64,000 nt of DNA from Thysanoteuthis rhombus (GCA_963457665.1 OY735219.1:41957214-42021213), one strand, 5' to 3'; numbered from the stretch's first letter, positions 12,376 through 26,245 are shown. The notes: a model not told the origin generated them from the sequence alone. Translations and numbers: made by a program.

Positions 12376-15354
12376 TATTTTAAGATATCAGTTAAGACTT
12401 AAACCAAATATGTAAAGATTTATTAGTATCTTTTGAAAACTGATTAGCTCATATGATCCGAACTACCTTTTTACTGAAAATATACACATAAAAATTTGAA
12501 TCATAGTATCAGATATTTAGGTCAAATAACTTTTTCTGGTATTCGATGAGTACCAGCTTCAAGACCAACGTCCAACTGCATCCCCCAGCAATGTTTTTTT
12601 TTATATATATTAAGATTTTTTTACATTATTTTGTTTTATATCTTTTTGGATTATTAAAGATTTTTCAGATATATTGCACCCCTTAAGTTCTGCCACATCT
12701 CCGCCTCAGAGTGCAAAAATAGAAAAACATCAATAACTTTGATATGGTGAAGGTGGGATCTTCAACGTCATCTACACCAATATTGACCACATACTGAATA
12801 CTCTAGTATGCTACTGTTGTTCACAGATGTGTATCCAGATGTAGGTGGGTAGTCTGGGATCTGCTCAAGGAATTCTCCCAGAGAAGCCTTGAAGCTCACA
12901 AATTTTATCATTAAGGTAGTCTCAGTAGAATACAGTTCCAAAATTTGGGTCCAAACACAGAACTTATTTGGATTGGGCCATTTTTGAGAATGTCCCCACC
13001 CCCTGAGAAAAGTGACTAACAGATATATTTCCAGGGGGTTGTTAAATATATCGAAGTGGCAACCCAGTAACCAACAAATAAGTCTTTTTATACTGGAACA
13101 TTAGGTTGATATTACAAAAAAATAATTGTACAGCACTAGTCTTCATTGACTACAAGGTTCCAAGGTTCCAACTTTCAAACATCCCCACCCTTGATGAGAC
13201 AGCTTGATTCGGGGAGGGGGGTCAAATACCCTGTTTGTGCACCCCCTTGCAGACACCCACAGTGATGGTTGGAAAAATAGCATAGAGAGGAAATGAAGAA
13301 GAAAAAATGGTGGGGTAGAGAGACAAATAATGAAAGAGGAAAAGAAAGGAGAAGGATTTGGTAATGAATAAAAAAATAAATAAATAAATAAAATAAAAAT
13401 AGTTTCTGCCTCCAGATCAAAAGAATCTCAGGTAGAGGAGGAAATATTGGCAAATAATTTTAGCACAAATACCACGAAGTGAACCATCATTTTTATCCTG
13501 CCAACTACCAAGAATGTATAAGCAATTAGTACTGCAACACTTACAAAGTCTAAGAACTGGGATCAGAGGACATGGATATAAATAGAAACAAAAAAAATAT
13601 AGATATCCTTTGTCATTTGTGTGGGGTTAGGAGCACCAGGGGGCAGCAAATACACTAAATTTGCAAATAATCTTTGCTGACCCATAAACTCTCCAAAACC
13701 AATAAATTTTGTACCACTTGGTAGGGAAAAAAAAAATTGCCATTCCCAAATTGTAAATGTACAAATAAATCAATGAACAGAGTTAAGCATGCAGTAAATA
13801 TTTTGAATTTTGAAACCTAATTTCATTTTTTTCTGGTGACTGAGCCATCAATTATGGCAGAATCAATAACTTTTCTCAGTCAAACACCACCTTAATCTGC
13901 TCAGAAATCCTGTGAGTACTCAAAAATATTTTTTTTGTACGTCAAACTTTATGCTATTTTCTTGAAACCAAAATTTTACTTTCAAAGAACCTTGATCATT
14001 ACAATATGTTTTATAAGAGAAAATTAGAGAAAATGAAAATCAAAATACTATTCCAAATGATGAGCTTGTTAGTTCATTTCAAAGCCAAACAAACTACTCC
14101 TTTTTCCACACAGTTTTGTGAAATCAACAGAAAGTATACAATATACTTATTTCAAAAAAAGTGGCCTCAAATTATACAAGGTTGATAGGCTTATCAATTT
14201 GAAAAATCATCTTGGAGATTATAACATAGGACTAGAAGTTATAAGTTCGTACTCATAAACCTCATAAGAATTTTGGATACAAAACTGCTTAATATATAAT
14301 ATACACAGGAGTTTTTAGCAATTTATCAAATTTCTGAAAAGGTGGATAGTTTCGCCAAAATAGCAATTATTTTAAAGATGTATGTACAATCCAGCACAAA
14401 AATTTGTTTTCTTCACTCGTCTATGTAAGCAAAAAAAGGTTCCACCTCACACTAAAGAGATCTTATGTTTATATTTATTGCTCCGGGCTCCGATATAGAG
14501 ATACATTTGAAAGAGTACTTTTGGTGTGAGATTCTTGCCAAATATTTATCTCTGGTCCTCAAAGTGAGCAACTGAAATTGAAAGAGTTACTATGCGAATT
14601 ATTTCTGGTCAGGAATTCTTGATCTGTGGCCAAGAAAAAACGATTTACAGTGATTCATGAAAACTTTGACACTATGTCCTAAATGTAACCAAATTTTTTT
14701 TTGAAATCAGAAAACATGTTCCAAGTTCCAAACATCACACAACATATCCTAAAAAGTTTTGAATATTATTGTATTTAATACCAATTTTTTCTTATAGCAA
14801 AAGAAGAATGCTTTAGGTTCTGTTTTTTGTGTGTTCTTTTTACCCAGATGTAATAGTCATTACTTTTCTGGCTATGATCAAGAGAACACGTGTGTCACCT
14901 ACTTACTGTCAAACAATAAATCAAAGCAAATACAGTTTGTCTTAACTGCTTTAGCTAAAATACTTTGGCATAAGAGAAGAGAAATTAAAGCTTAATATTG
15001 TTCTCAACACTGTAATAGAGCCAAGTGACTACTCTTCTTCTTGACTGCTATCTGATCATTTTGCTCTCACACATTTAGTTTGTCCTAATCTGTAACCGAT
15101 TCCAATAAGTCTGAGACTGTCCTCTAAGCCCAAGTTCATCTTTGTCTAAGGAAAAAAATTGTTATTTTTTGATTTTTGACTACATTTTACCTTTCATCTC
15201 AATTTTATTAGTCACATTTTATTGCAACTTTGGCTCAGACCTATTGCCCTGCAGCAGTGTTTGATCGGGGTATGAAGAATAAGCCTCAGGTGGGGAATCA
15301 AAACTTGCAATATAAGTATCTATAAATGAATTTAACAAAAGCAAAATAAAATTG
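12376..15354. other. Non-coding stretch, several low-AT patches of unknown nature
   Basis: Patches at about 12680-12990 and 13140-13260 are richer in GC and look like an old decayed repeat, but no frame gives a known protein. An (aaat)n-like simple repeat lies near 13370-13395. No exon was identified. Confidence 0.4.
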
Positions 15355-15640
15355 ATAATATAGCAGTACAAGATTCAGGCATTGTTGGTCCAAAATGACT
15401 GTAGAGACCCAAAAAAAGCACTATTTTGAGGGAGAAAAAAAAAAAAAAACAAAAACATTTCTAGATAGTGCCTAAGGGTGTATTCATGTAAATTTTCAAG
15501 ATCATCGCCCCCAAAATGAGACCAGAAATGCCTGGAGAGACACACACAGGCAAACAAACAAAGAGAGGAGAATCTGTAGATCACTTGTCTGGTTAGTCAG
15601 GCGAGCCATTTGTGGGGCTACGGTGATTCGATTTATAATA
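15355..15640 (+). mobile_element. MITE family B copy 3 (5'-truncated)
   Basis: It contains the full right half of the family: 'attgttggtccaaaatgac', the A-rich centre, 'tctagatagtgcctaag', a 'gcccccaaaatgagaccag' block and the right terminal repeat ending 'ggggctacggtgattcgatt'. The left TIR is missing. Confidence 0.8.
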
Positions 15641-15726
15641 TTTTATTTCATTTAATAAAAATAGAAAAAGAAAAGAAAAAGTAAAGTAGTTTTAATTTTG
15701 CAAAGAAAAAAAAAAATCTTTTAGAC

Positions 15727-15790
15727 CAGAGCTTTCCAAACTTTTTGTATTGGTGATACACTTTTTAAAAATGAAATTTTTTTCATATCA
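15727..15790 (+). mobile_element. hAT 5'-terminal fragment
   Basis: The sequence cagagctttccaaacttttt followed by 'gtattggtgatacac' is a typical hAT left end. No right end follows; the fragment runs into repeat H. Confidence 0.5.
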
Positions 15791-15804
15791 CTTGAGTTTT
15801 TGAG

Positions 15805-15890
15805 CCAAGCCAGCCTGATATGTAATGTCATCCCAGTAGTTCGACTAACTCAGGAAAAGTATATTTTAAAAGATATACAAAATACTCAAT
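15805..15890 (+). repeat. Short dispersed repeat H, copy 2
   Basis: It shares 'gatatgtaatgtcatcccag' and 'aggaaaagtatattttaaaa' with the copy at 12290-12375. Confidence 0.6.
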
Positions 15891-18800
15891 TTTGCAACAC
15901 GCTTAGAGGTTATTGGCAACATACCGTTCGAAATTTTAAATCTCAATGTGACCTTATTCTCCATAGTCCAAAGATATTCTATCACTAAGGCAATCAGCTA
16001 ATCAGATATTTCATAAAATGACTTTTCTGATTGGATACACATCTTGAAGTTGAAATTCAGAACCTTTAAATCAGTAATAGCAAATCTACTAAAGGATAAT
16101 GTTGAGCTTTTTGGCAAGAGAGAAGGATTTGATTGCTGTTACTAAGTCAAACCAGGGTAAAGAGGGAAATACTGCTATTAGGTAAGAAAACATGTTTTTC
16201 TCAAATACTTATATAACCAGGGTATCATAAATTTTACAAGATTAATTACTCTTGGGTTTCCCAATTTTTTTTCCGATTGGTTATTTTTTGAAATCTATCT
16301 TTTCCCTCCAGAGCTCAACTTTTGCCCCTTAGGGAGTGATTAACTACTGTACATTATCTAATGCGTTAAGCCAAAAAAGTACTCACATCAAGTAGCTTGA
16401 GTGCACATCTTCCAAAATGAATATTGCTTTCTATTATGTAATGCCTTATCTTCATAACAGAAATGGGAAATGATCATTAAAACAATTTTTTGGAAAAAAA
16501 ACATTTTGCAATCCATCAAGTGGAAGTAGCTTCCCCTTAATTCCCGACTTTACCAACATAAAAACCAAAGAGCCTATTTTAAAGAAAATTTCATTTATGC
16601 GACAATCAGTCACTCCCTCAGCTCTACTTTGGAGACTGTGTAATGGGGAGACTGCGCTATGTCAATGTTTCAATGAGGGTAGATTACCTAATCTGAAAAA
16701 GTTGTTTGAATTTAGATATCAACTTTAACACTACAGATATATATTACATATAGTTCATAGGCTTAGAACCTGTTAAGGTCTACTTCATGGTTAATCAGTA
16801 GGCTAACTTCCTTCAGATACCAATGTCAAGTTGAAATGTTATTCTTGAAAAAATTAACCAATCTCAAAAATACTCAAATCACTTTGGTGATTTTCAAAAC
16901 AAATAGTGGAACAAAATTTTAAAGGCAATACAAACAGCTTGTAAAACACTGAAATTTAACAAAGAGGCTGATTCAATCCATTTTAAAATTTAAAAAAAAA
17001 ATGCAAATATATCAAGAATACTGTTTTTATTGGCAGATGAGATGTCACTTAAAACATACCCCCACCATCCAAAAAACAAAAATGGGGTCTGCCTATAGAC
17101 TATATGCAAAAAAATAACCTTGAAATTCTATTCAAAATACTATGATTGGTTCCATTATCTACACCTGGATGTACCCAATAACAAATTTTGAAGCGACCAG
17201 TATATTAAACATATAACAGACAAATATACACAGGTATAGTATTAATATTACAGGTAATGTTGGTCAGCCCCGCACCTGGAGATGGTGACCAAGCACCGAA
17301 GAGGGATGAATGTTCTAGTGCCAGCTATGTTGAACATTACTTTTTAGTTGGTCATTGTTGGTCTCCAAACCTCCAACCCCCATTACAGAACGGTTTATTC
17401 TAAGATCCTTTGCAACTGGATTGCTATTACAAAAACACTAGCCTCAAAATCTGATAAAATCTCTCGTAATCATGAGTCAGTGTAACTTGCTGGAGTCTCC
17501 AGTCATTGAAAGAATTTTTTTAATTAAAAAAAATGAAAAATTTAAAAAATTTCTTTTTAAATTTAAAAATAAGAATTTAGAAAAATGAAAAAAAACCAGC
17601 ACACAAACTGCTTTAGGGTAAACAATTATTTTGCACTAAAATCCATTACTTGCGACCTAAAAACACTTTTTAAAGCTCATAAAACTTGTGATTGAATATC
17701 TTCCTTGGACGTTCAACTTAGGTTATAATTGCAAGAAAATATCCGTTTACTGGCGAAGACAGTTCAGAAGTCGAGTAACCCAGTTCTCACCCTACCCACA
17801 CGACAACTAGTGTTAAGCGCTTATTTTAAATAAATTTCAAGTATATTTAGGTATATCACCATATTGGTGGTTCGGTGCTCCCTGACCTCAACTTCAGAAA
17901 TGCTTTGGTTGTTTAGAGGTCATCTTATACTACAGATATGAACTGAAACCATGAAATTTAGACTGAAATTGGAGTCTTATCTTATCTGAAGGTTGCTTAT
18001 CCACCAAAGCAGGGAAATAGTCTGCAAAGTCTGAAAAGTTTAAAAAAAAAAAAAAAAAAAAAAAAGCCATATCTTTGGAATATCTTATGATTCACTTGAA
18101 ACATTCTATCATTTCAATTTTCGTAGTAAAACTTATTTTCTTCAGATCAAAAATTACAGATGAAAAATATATGTTGCCATCCAAAAATAAGTACACCTCA
18201 ACAAAAAATATTTTTGACAACAGTTTCATGGTTGTACAATTTGGTCATAAATAATCCCCAAATATCAGATATGTAACTGATGTAGCAAAATAAAATTTCA
18301 TCCATGTTCTAAAGATGTAATAAAAATGCTGAATTTGAAGAACAATACAAAAAAAAAAAAAAATTTGTTTGGTCAACTGAACACTATTCTCCAAGTTCAC
18401 TGCAACGCAGATCTCTTATCCACATTTATAAAATGCAATGTGTGTCCATATATTTCATATATGCTGTCATTTTTGTCACCACAGGTGAACTAGTACCTAA
18501 TGATATCCACTTTGATTGTGTAATGTTCCACTTGAAATAATAAATTCTGCAATGTTTGGTTTGGAAGAAAATGAATTTTTTTTGTCTTTTTTTTAAACAA
18601 CAGGGGGATACTCATTTATGGAAGACACTGTAAACCACTCAGTTAAAGTCTTGTCCTTGCAAAATTCTAAATTGTATAAATACCTGAAGGGATAGTCATT
18701 AAAGAGGAGAATCTGTGACTGAAAAGGACATTTAAATTTCAGACCTAAGAATGAAAATGATAAAGAAAGTCAATGAAAACAGGTGGGGAAGCAAGAACAG

Positions 18801-21800
18801 GACAGACATGTAAAACAGGTAAAACTGTACATCAATCAAATAACAGAATAATAGTAATTAGGCAACCTTTAGGTGAGCCAACTGGTATCACAAAGATACC
18901 AAGTGAATTGCAGGGGGTATAACACCTAGAGTTGGTATCAAAGTCGGCAATACTTTCTCCAACCACTTACTCTTTCCTCAAACCTTCCAAGGTCAAGTCT
19001 AGTAAGTAGGTGTTAAGAGTGGACTGACTGCACAAGGGTTATTAGTCTTATATCTGATAGTCTCTCTAGAACACACACGGACAAAATGAAAGAAAAAATT
19101 AAAAAATGGTTCATTATGAATGCCATTTTCTAATAGAACCACAATAATCTGAATGAATTGTATTCTGACATCAGTTAGACATTATTTGCTGTATTGAATG
19201 GTCTTTATTCTGTCTCTGCGTACAATGGAATGATACTGGAGAGTCCCTTCTGGGATACATGCCAGGTCAAAGCATATGGATATTCTGGGATACCCAGTCA
19301 TTAAAATACCCCCCTTGGCCTCGCCGATGAATTCCAGATGAAAACAGAATCAGTTTGACTGCAGGAGCTGCTAAAAGGACATCAAATTGGACTTCTAACC
19401 GTCCAACAAGGTTCCACTCTCTGGTTTGGAATTAAGGTTGTCCCCTCAGACAGGTTGCTTTCCCATGGCTAGAGAGCCTAATCTACCCTGCTATTTTACC
19501 CATAGCTGAGGGAGGGGGTTAAAAAGATGGATTCATGCCTTTCTAAAGGGCAGTAGTGCAGAGTTAACAAAAACATCCCTATAGTATGAATAGATATAGA
19601 GGAGAGGAGAAAGTCCTTTTGTGAACTACTAAGCATGATTCCAAAGAACATCAATACATCATATTAGATTCACAGCAATTTTTTTTTTTGCACTGATATA
19701 TTGACAACAAACTCTGCTTTTAGCCGAGATAGTTACCTATTCCTACCTGATGCCAGAGGTCAGTGTTCAAGACTAGATAATAAGCAAGGATTTCAAATAC
19801 TGTTTTTCGGAGGAGGAGGAGGAGGGGGCTTCCATTAGCAAGATTAGAATAAAACTATCTTACCTCCATTTCTATCTACCTGGCTTTTAAAGCTTAGTAA
19901 GTAATGATATAAATGGACCAGACTGTCTTTTCTTAGAAAGAAGCAATAAGAAAAATCTGATGAAAGTGGCCAACAAGAATTCATGCTATTTTAACATTGT
20001 CAACAGCTGGTAATCTTGCTGTTTTCTCATATCTTTAATTACTATATCAAAATAACTTGATACACTTCAGACTTGTTGAACACTGGCTAATAGGTTCAGT
20101 GAATATTAGCTTACAATCTTTAGAATGCTCATTTTAATTCTGATTATTCAAGTACATAAAACAGAGTGCGTAACAAGGTGATTAAACTTTTTCTTCAAAA
20201 TACCCAAATGCTGAGCAAGTTCCCTGAATAGGGATTTTCTTTTTTTTTTATATCAAGAAAAAAAAATTATGTTATCAGTAAAATGTCAGTCATGGGTTTG
20301 TGAAAGCAATGCAGGCATACTAAGAGGAAAAAAAAAAGAAAAGATGCTCATATCCCTTGAAAACTATCAGTAAAACTGCTTGGCAAACTGAATGAACATG
20401 AAACTAAAATCCAGTTGATTTCTAATCACCAAAAAAATTATTTAACGGGAACACTGTCTCCAATTAACAAAATTGTGAATTAATTTTTCAAGGATACTTT
20501 TTTTACATTATTAGATTTGGCTATATTGTCGATAAAATGTTTATTGTTCAAAAAAGAGATATACAATCAACAGCATGCAGGCCAGATTGAGGCTGTGAAG
20601 GGATTTTGACTAGCTTGAGAGCAAATGTTATATTATGCTTTTTAGGTTTTAAAAATTCTTCATGTCTAACAAATTCAAAAGATGCCTTGACTAATACAAA
20701 TTGCAACTGAATCGACTTCTTTGATTACTAATTGGTATTCTTGTCTAAGCATAAATGAGTTTGTAGCATGCGATATTCATTGATTTGGAGCTATATATAG
20801 ATAGATGTATTTAAATAAATAATTCCCGTATTCCGAGTTTTTTCATGGCATTCATCTGGCCAGTACACCACTAAAAAATATGCAATCTGGTCCGCAGTGA
20901 CAAAAAAGTTGCCAACCTGGCATTGAATGAAAAAGAGCTGGCTAATTTATTTTTCTTATTTCTAAAGCAATAATGACTATCATCTTGAGCCTAATTTTTC
21001 ATATGGTACTTACAATCACTTCTGTATTTAAATTCACAACTATCAACATTTGGATAACCATAGTCAAAGATGGCAAAGGATTCCATCCTTCATGTGCAAG
21101 TGTTTATTTGTTTGGTTGCTTGTTCCAGTGCTCCTAGCCTTACCATTTTGTCTACAGACTTGAAAATTTGTATCAATATTCCACTAGACCCTTTTAAAAA
21201 ATATACCTTTTGAAACTTTTGGAAAAAGGCTTTTCTGATATTTTGGGGCCCTTATTCCAACAGGTTTCGAGGTGTTTATTTATTTTTTTACCCTATCATA
21301 GATGTTTTCCAGTGGAAGACTCCAATGATGTCATAAAATTTATTCTAACAATATTTATGATTGATAAAAAATTTTTTTTCATTTTTTTTCTTTTTTTTCC
21401 ATATGACTTGATATTTTGACGCTTTGCTTCTTAAATCATTGATTATGATGGCAAGTATCTCATTTTCACATCATTTCTCTCCTGGTTTGACAGATGATAA
21501 CACGTTTACTTAGAAAAAGCTTTCACTACACATATTGGACATAGCACTATGATTATTTCTTTCCAAGTATGAACTCTACAGAAACAATTATGAAATAGTT
21601 TTAAAACCTATTAATCATTTTTCTTGTCATAAATAACAACTAAAAATTTATCAGAAAAATGCTAAGGCCAAATTTGATATGATGAACTAAATTATGAGAT
21701 CAGGTAGAGCAAGAGAGATATGGTGAAAAATGGCTAAGCTGATGTCATAGCATAGGTGATGAACTTAATGTAGCTGGGGAGCTAATGTATATTTTTTAAT

Positions 21801-22011
21801 ATAAGAAAAGGTTTTGTTCACTAAAAAATGACCCCAAAGTTTGACTGGAAATGGCCGATACTTTTGCCTATATGAATACAGCATCAATTAACACAATGCA
21901 TATTAACAAGTGATAATGTGCATTATGTTAACTAAATCCATTACCTTGAAATGCTATGTAGGTAGCATATTATGCATATTGTATAATATCTATTTCAAAT
22001 CACTTTTTCAG
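15891..22011. other. Long AT-rich non-coding stretch
   Basis: No family recognised here recurs elsewhere in the window. A patch at about 19220-19540 is more GC-balanced (blocks 'ctctctggtttggaattaag' and 'ggttgctttcccatggctag') and looks like a SINE or LINE tail of unknown family. Another at 18880-19080 and one at 17260-17390 are similar in composition. A 23-base poly-A lies at about 18043-18065. No exon is supported. Confidence 0.4.
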
Positions 22012-22110
22012 GAAAATTCATCATCACTGACCAGGATTTCAATTTTACAACTTGAAAACCACGATGAATATGTTGAAGATGAAAGTATTTCAGGTTTCAA
22101 TGACACCTGA
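22012..22110 (+). CDS. Candidate terminal exon, unidentified protein
   Basis: After a fair acceptor (tttcaaatcactttttcag) a frame opens for 32 codons and ends in TGA. The peptide begins ENSSSLTRISILQ, continues LENHDEYVEDESISGF and is acidic near its end, as many cytoplasmic C-termini are. No family was recognised, no close canonical AATAAA follows, and no upstream partner exon was found. It is on the strand opposite the CNNM exon. Chance is a serious alternative in AT-rich DNA. Confidence 0.2.
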   Translation, partial: ENSSSLTRISILQLENHDEYVEDESISGFNDT

Positions 22111-22526
22111 CCAAGGGCCATAAACAGTGTATTTATAAGGGAATATTTCTCATGACAAAGTTATGTCAAAATAATGGACTTGGCTTATATTTGAGTCAGT
22201 CGATTTTCTGAAATTATAATTTTGAACTCATTTCATATTCACAGTTAGTAGCATTTTTGTTGCAGGGTTCCAAAAGTGTTTTATTGTTGTGGAAATGGAT
22301 CAGGAATTTATTCAATCACAATGTCAATGCAAAGCTAAAAGACTCCTACTTTACAATTGGTATTTATCAGCATCACCAGTTGAGTCTATCAGTACAATCA
22401 AGCAAACATTAGCCAATGTTATTCTATACATGTTATAGCATAATAATATGCGGCTATTGGAAACCAAGTTCGATATTTCATCTTTAAATAATACTTTCTT
22501 TTTTTTTTTAAGATATGATGCATGAG

Positions 22527-22537
22527 CACACACACAC

Positions 22538-22620
<83 letters not shown>

Positions 22621-22632
22621 ATATACACACAT
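22527..22632. repeat. Palindromic microsatellite (CA)n(TA)n(TG)n
   Basis: A (CA) block leads into an (AT) tract of about 72 bases (22539-22610), then (GT)5 and 'atatacacacatgcac'. The whole is self-complementary and could extrude as a cruciform or form a hairpin. Open frames across it are artefacts. Confidence 0.95.
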
Positions 22633-22639
22633 GCACAAG

Positions 22640-24699
22640 TGTCAGTATAATCCTTTTAATACGCTAACGAATGATAGAAACATCTCAGGTAGATTATTTG
22701 ACAATAGTGGTGATCAATTTACAGGATTCTTAGACCAATGGAAAGATAAGGATGGCAATTTTTGGTCCCTGGTGTCTCTTAGGCATAGCAAGCCACTTAA
22801 TTAAAAAGCTATTGAGATTTTGAGAAGAAAAAAACTGAAAAGGGTCTAGAAGAAAAGTGAAGAATATGAGAATTTTAACAAGAAATGAAAAAAACGGACA
22901 TTAAGTTATATAGCATGAGAAACAGAAGGAAAGTAGAAAGGAAATAGATACAGAAAGGGTGGATCACTTATTTACCTTCTGGTATGATATAGAGGAAGAT
23001 ATAGGATAATATAGTGAAAGAGTGAAAGAGATAAAAAAGAAAATCCTCAACTATAAGTTAGGGGTCATTACAGCTCTTGTCAGGCAGAGAGAGACAGGTT
23101 CTCCAATGGGGGCCAACAAAGTAGAAGAGGGTTAAATGATCACTCTCTCTCTCTCTCTGGGAGTAGCATCTTTTTTTCTTCCTTTGCTGAAGGCTGATCA
23201 AAATGTCAATGTCGAGAACTGCAATGTTTTTTGATAGCCATGTTTCAAGGTACAAAAATAATAACTTTGAAACTTATATCCACTGATGACATTTGCTTCG
23301 CTTCATTTACAAGCCTGCTGCATCCCTGATTGCATACATATGGTGCATAAAATATGTTAACACAACAATAGATGGTTGTCTTTGAAAAACTTCACAACAT
23401 CATGTTACATCATGTGTTAGAGGGTGGGTGATGAGTGTTACCAAATTAGTTCCCAAAAACACCATGACCATAGCTATTGTCTGGAGAAAACTGTCAGAAC
23501 AGCAATGAATCTGCCCAGCACTGTATTATGTTTATAGAAAGGGTGGGCAGGATATAACATATCACCACAAGAAACAATCAATACACCAGAATTAAATTCT
23601 GGTTGAAAAAGCTTACATTACTTCTACACTAAAGCCTTTGGAAAAGGTACAAATCCAACTCTTTTCACTCTGCTATATCATCTTTATGTTGGCTTTGTTA
23701 CTGGCATGCCGCAATAATAGACAGAGAATGGATTACTACAGGCAATCCACTCCACAAAATGAGCTAACAAGCCAGAAAAGTTGGAAAAAAAAAAAAAAAA
23801 AGCTTTTATATCAATGACAGTTGAAAACCAATGATTTATGAAGATCAGCAAAATACTCTTTATATCTTGAGACTAGATCAAATCTTCCCAACAAATATAG
23901 TGTTTATAATTCTTTATGGCACTAAAGTAATATCTCATCAACCAGGTCAAAGATTTAACTTTGGAGTCGGTTATACAAAGTTCATACAAACTGGAGATAT
24001 TTTGAAAGCCAAAAACAATTTATCTCCTCTTTGTTTTCATTCCTTCTTTGTCCCTAACATTTCAATTCATAATCATGTAACTCGACAGGTGTCAAGGGGT
24101 GATATTTTTAAAACTGTCACTCCACTCAATTAGATATTATGGTCCACCACTTGAAAATTTTCCACCAATTCACATGCAGATTGCAGATACATTTGCTTTA
24201 CTTAGATCAAAACAGAAAGCATACATTATTGAACAATACTAATGATTTTTCAATAAGGTCTTCAATCTTTCCTGAGTTTTTTTTTTTTAAATCTCATTTC
24301 ATTTTATTGAATTCTTTTAGATTAGCTGCTTTAAATAAGGGGGACACTCACTCTCTCTTAGGATTAGTCAACCTATCTTGAGAGTTGCTCCTCAATTCTG
24401 AAATTCTTTGATACGATTGTTTTAGTTGATGTAGAGAATGTTTATTTTTTTTTACACATTATTGATATAGTTTATGTTTCTTAGATTTAATGTAGTGTAG
24501 TTATTTATTAAATTGTCTTGTGCGTATGAGAATTTTAAATGAAATTTTAATTTGAATTTCAATGTACTGTCTTAAAATCAATGAAAAACATGACCAAAAA
24601 ATCCTCTCTTTAATTTTTAATGCCTATTCTAAAGTTACCATAAACTCATTACTAACAATTATTAAAAACAGGTAGTTGAAAAATCTTTAAAAAATACAA
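22640..24699. other. Non-coding stretch
   Basis: A (CT)n run lies at 23143-23158 and a poly-A run at about 23785-23801. The open frames at 23831-24133 and 24139-24381 have no recognisable motif and biased AT codon content, and are taken as chance. Confidence 0.4.
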
Positions 24700-24704
24700 A
24701 GCTT

Positions 24705-25060
24705 TTTTCTAGGTGCATCCAACGCATCTCTATAAGGCACTTTACTGTTGGTGGGTCCTTAATATGTCAATAATTTCCTCAGTCAAATCATGTTGGATTG
24801 ATATGAAACTGTCCAGAACTTCTGGTGAACCATCCTCATCTTCCTTATGCCCCTCTTCCTCTTCAAGCTATGTTCAATACCTATTTTTTTCAGCAATTTC
24901 ATGGATTGATATGAAACTGTCTAGACCTTCAGGTGAACTTTCCTCATCTTCCTCCTCTACAACAACTACTTGGAAGATGAGGATGGATCACCTTTCTTTC
25001 TCCTGCTGCAACTACCACAACTAGTAATGTAAACTATCAATCTTCTCCACCCTAACATGT
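24705..25060 (+). repeat. Dispersed repeat D, copy 1, with internal duplication
   Basis: The block beginning 'gcatccaacgcatctctata' and the 'catgttggattgatatgaaa' segment are shared with 26040-26245. Inside this copy the segment 'gattgatatgaaactgtc...cctcatcttcc' occurs twice (about 24797-24845 and 24904-24952). A later portion (about 24998-25040) matches 26025-26075, so the order of parts is rearranged between copies. Confidence 0.6.
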
Positions 25061-25065
25061 TGGAT

Positions 25066-25067
<2 letters not shown>

Positions 25068-25118
<51 letters not shown>
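25068..25118. repeat. (AT)n microsatellite
   Basis: An uninterrupted (AT) tract of about 50 bases that directly abuts the left edge of the 0.84-kb repeat C copy 1. Confidence 0.95.
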
Positions 25119-25121
<3 letters not shown>

Positions 25122-25125
<4 letters not shown>

Positions 25126-25964
25126 CTTGTACTCTTGACTATCTGTATACTTGAATTGAATATTTTCTGGCATAGCATAACACTTCTACGCAAATATTCA
25201 TGTGAAGAATTATTTCAATTCTTTCACCATAACAGATCTAAGGAGAAAATATTTGCATAATAATTTGGCACGCACCTTTGAGTGATTATACAAAGGTCAC
25301 TTTATTCAAGACAATAAAAAGGTCATTCTTCACAAGCATTTCAAATTTTTAAACATTTAGTTCTTATTGTTCTTGAACAATTTTCAGAAAAAAATAAAAC
25401 AGAACAGCGTTCCTGGGAGTGGTTAGGGGTAGTACTGGTAAGTTTGAATTCCTGACAAAGTGACGTGAAAAATGTTGAGAGTAAGATGAGATCAGCTAAA
25501 AAATGAGTGAAGAAAGACAAAGGTGAGGCAATTTTTTTTTTATTTTTTTATTAAAAGGAACTGACTAAATATGCCCAGGGATTGGCTCTTACGTAAGCTG
25601 GCTGGCTAACTGAATAAGATAAGTGGGTAGAGGCTGTAGCTACACACACAGTTAACAGCTTTTTAACCGATATAACATTCATCCTCATATGAACATTCAA
25701 GCAAGGTTACCCCATATTGTCTAATTTGAAACAGCTTTTGGAATCATCAAAACCCATGTTTGAGGTAGTGTTGCTAATTTAGCACATTTGTTTTGGCAGC
25801 ACAAAAGTTCAAAACTTAGCACTATTTATAGCCATTTAAGGCTATTTTTCAGCTATTTTAGTTATTTTTAGCCAATGTAGCTAAATATGAGCCATTTTAA
25901 GCAAATGAATATAGCCATAAAAATGCTGTTGTTGATGTTTTTTGTCACTTTGTCAAGGTTGATT
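25122..25964 (+). repeat. Repeat C copy 1 (843 bp, near-identical to copy 2)
   Basis: It starts 'acaccttgtact' right after an (AT)n tract and ends 'gtcactttgtcaaggttgatt'. It matches 29402-30245 base for base apart from about nine substitutions, most in the first 150 bp, and a poly-T length change. The body contains 'agcc/ggct' motifs and no ORF. Flanks beyond the right edge differ, so the unit has clear limits. The right flank 'aaacatttagttcttattgt' repeats a stretch found inside the unit at about 25352, which suggests a composite origin. Confidence 0.93.
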
Positions 25965-26039
25965 TAAACATTTAGTTCTTATTGTTCTTCAGCAATTCTA
26001 TCAAATAATCTATCATATTCCTCTCTCTCTACCTTTCGC

Positions 26040-26245
26040 TACTACTATTACAATTAGTAATATCAAATATCAATTTTCCCAAAATTCTTTTTTTGATGCA
26101 TCCAATGCATCTCTATACAGCACTTTTCAATCAGTCAGTCCCTCATATGTTGGACATCAATTTCCTCAGCCATACCATGTTGGAATGATATGAAACTTGG
26201 TCCACACCTTGGGTGTAGCATTCTCATCTTCCTACTAACACCATT
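26040..26245 (+). repeat. Dispersed repeat D, copy 2
   Basis: It shares 'gcatccaatgcatctctata', 'atttcctcagcca' and 'catgttggaatgatatgaaa' with 24705-24960. Confidence 0.6.

Noticed and set aside
22351..22638. A 95-codon minus-strand open frame
   Set aside because: Its centre is a tyrosine-isoleucine reading of the (AT)n tract.
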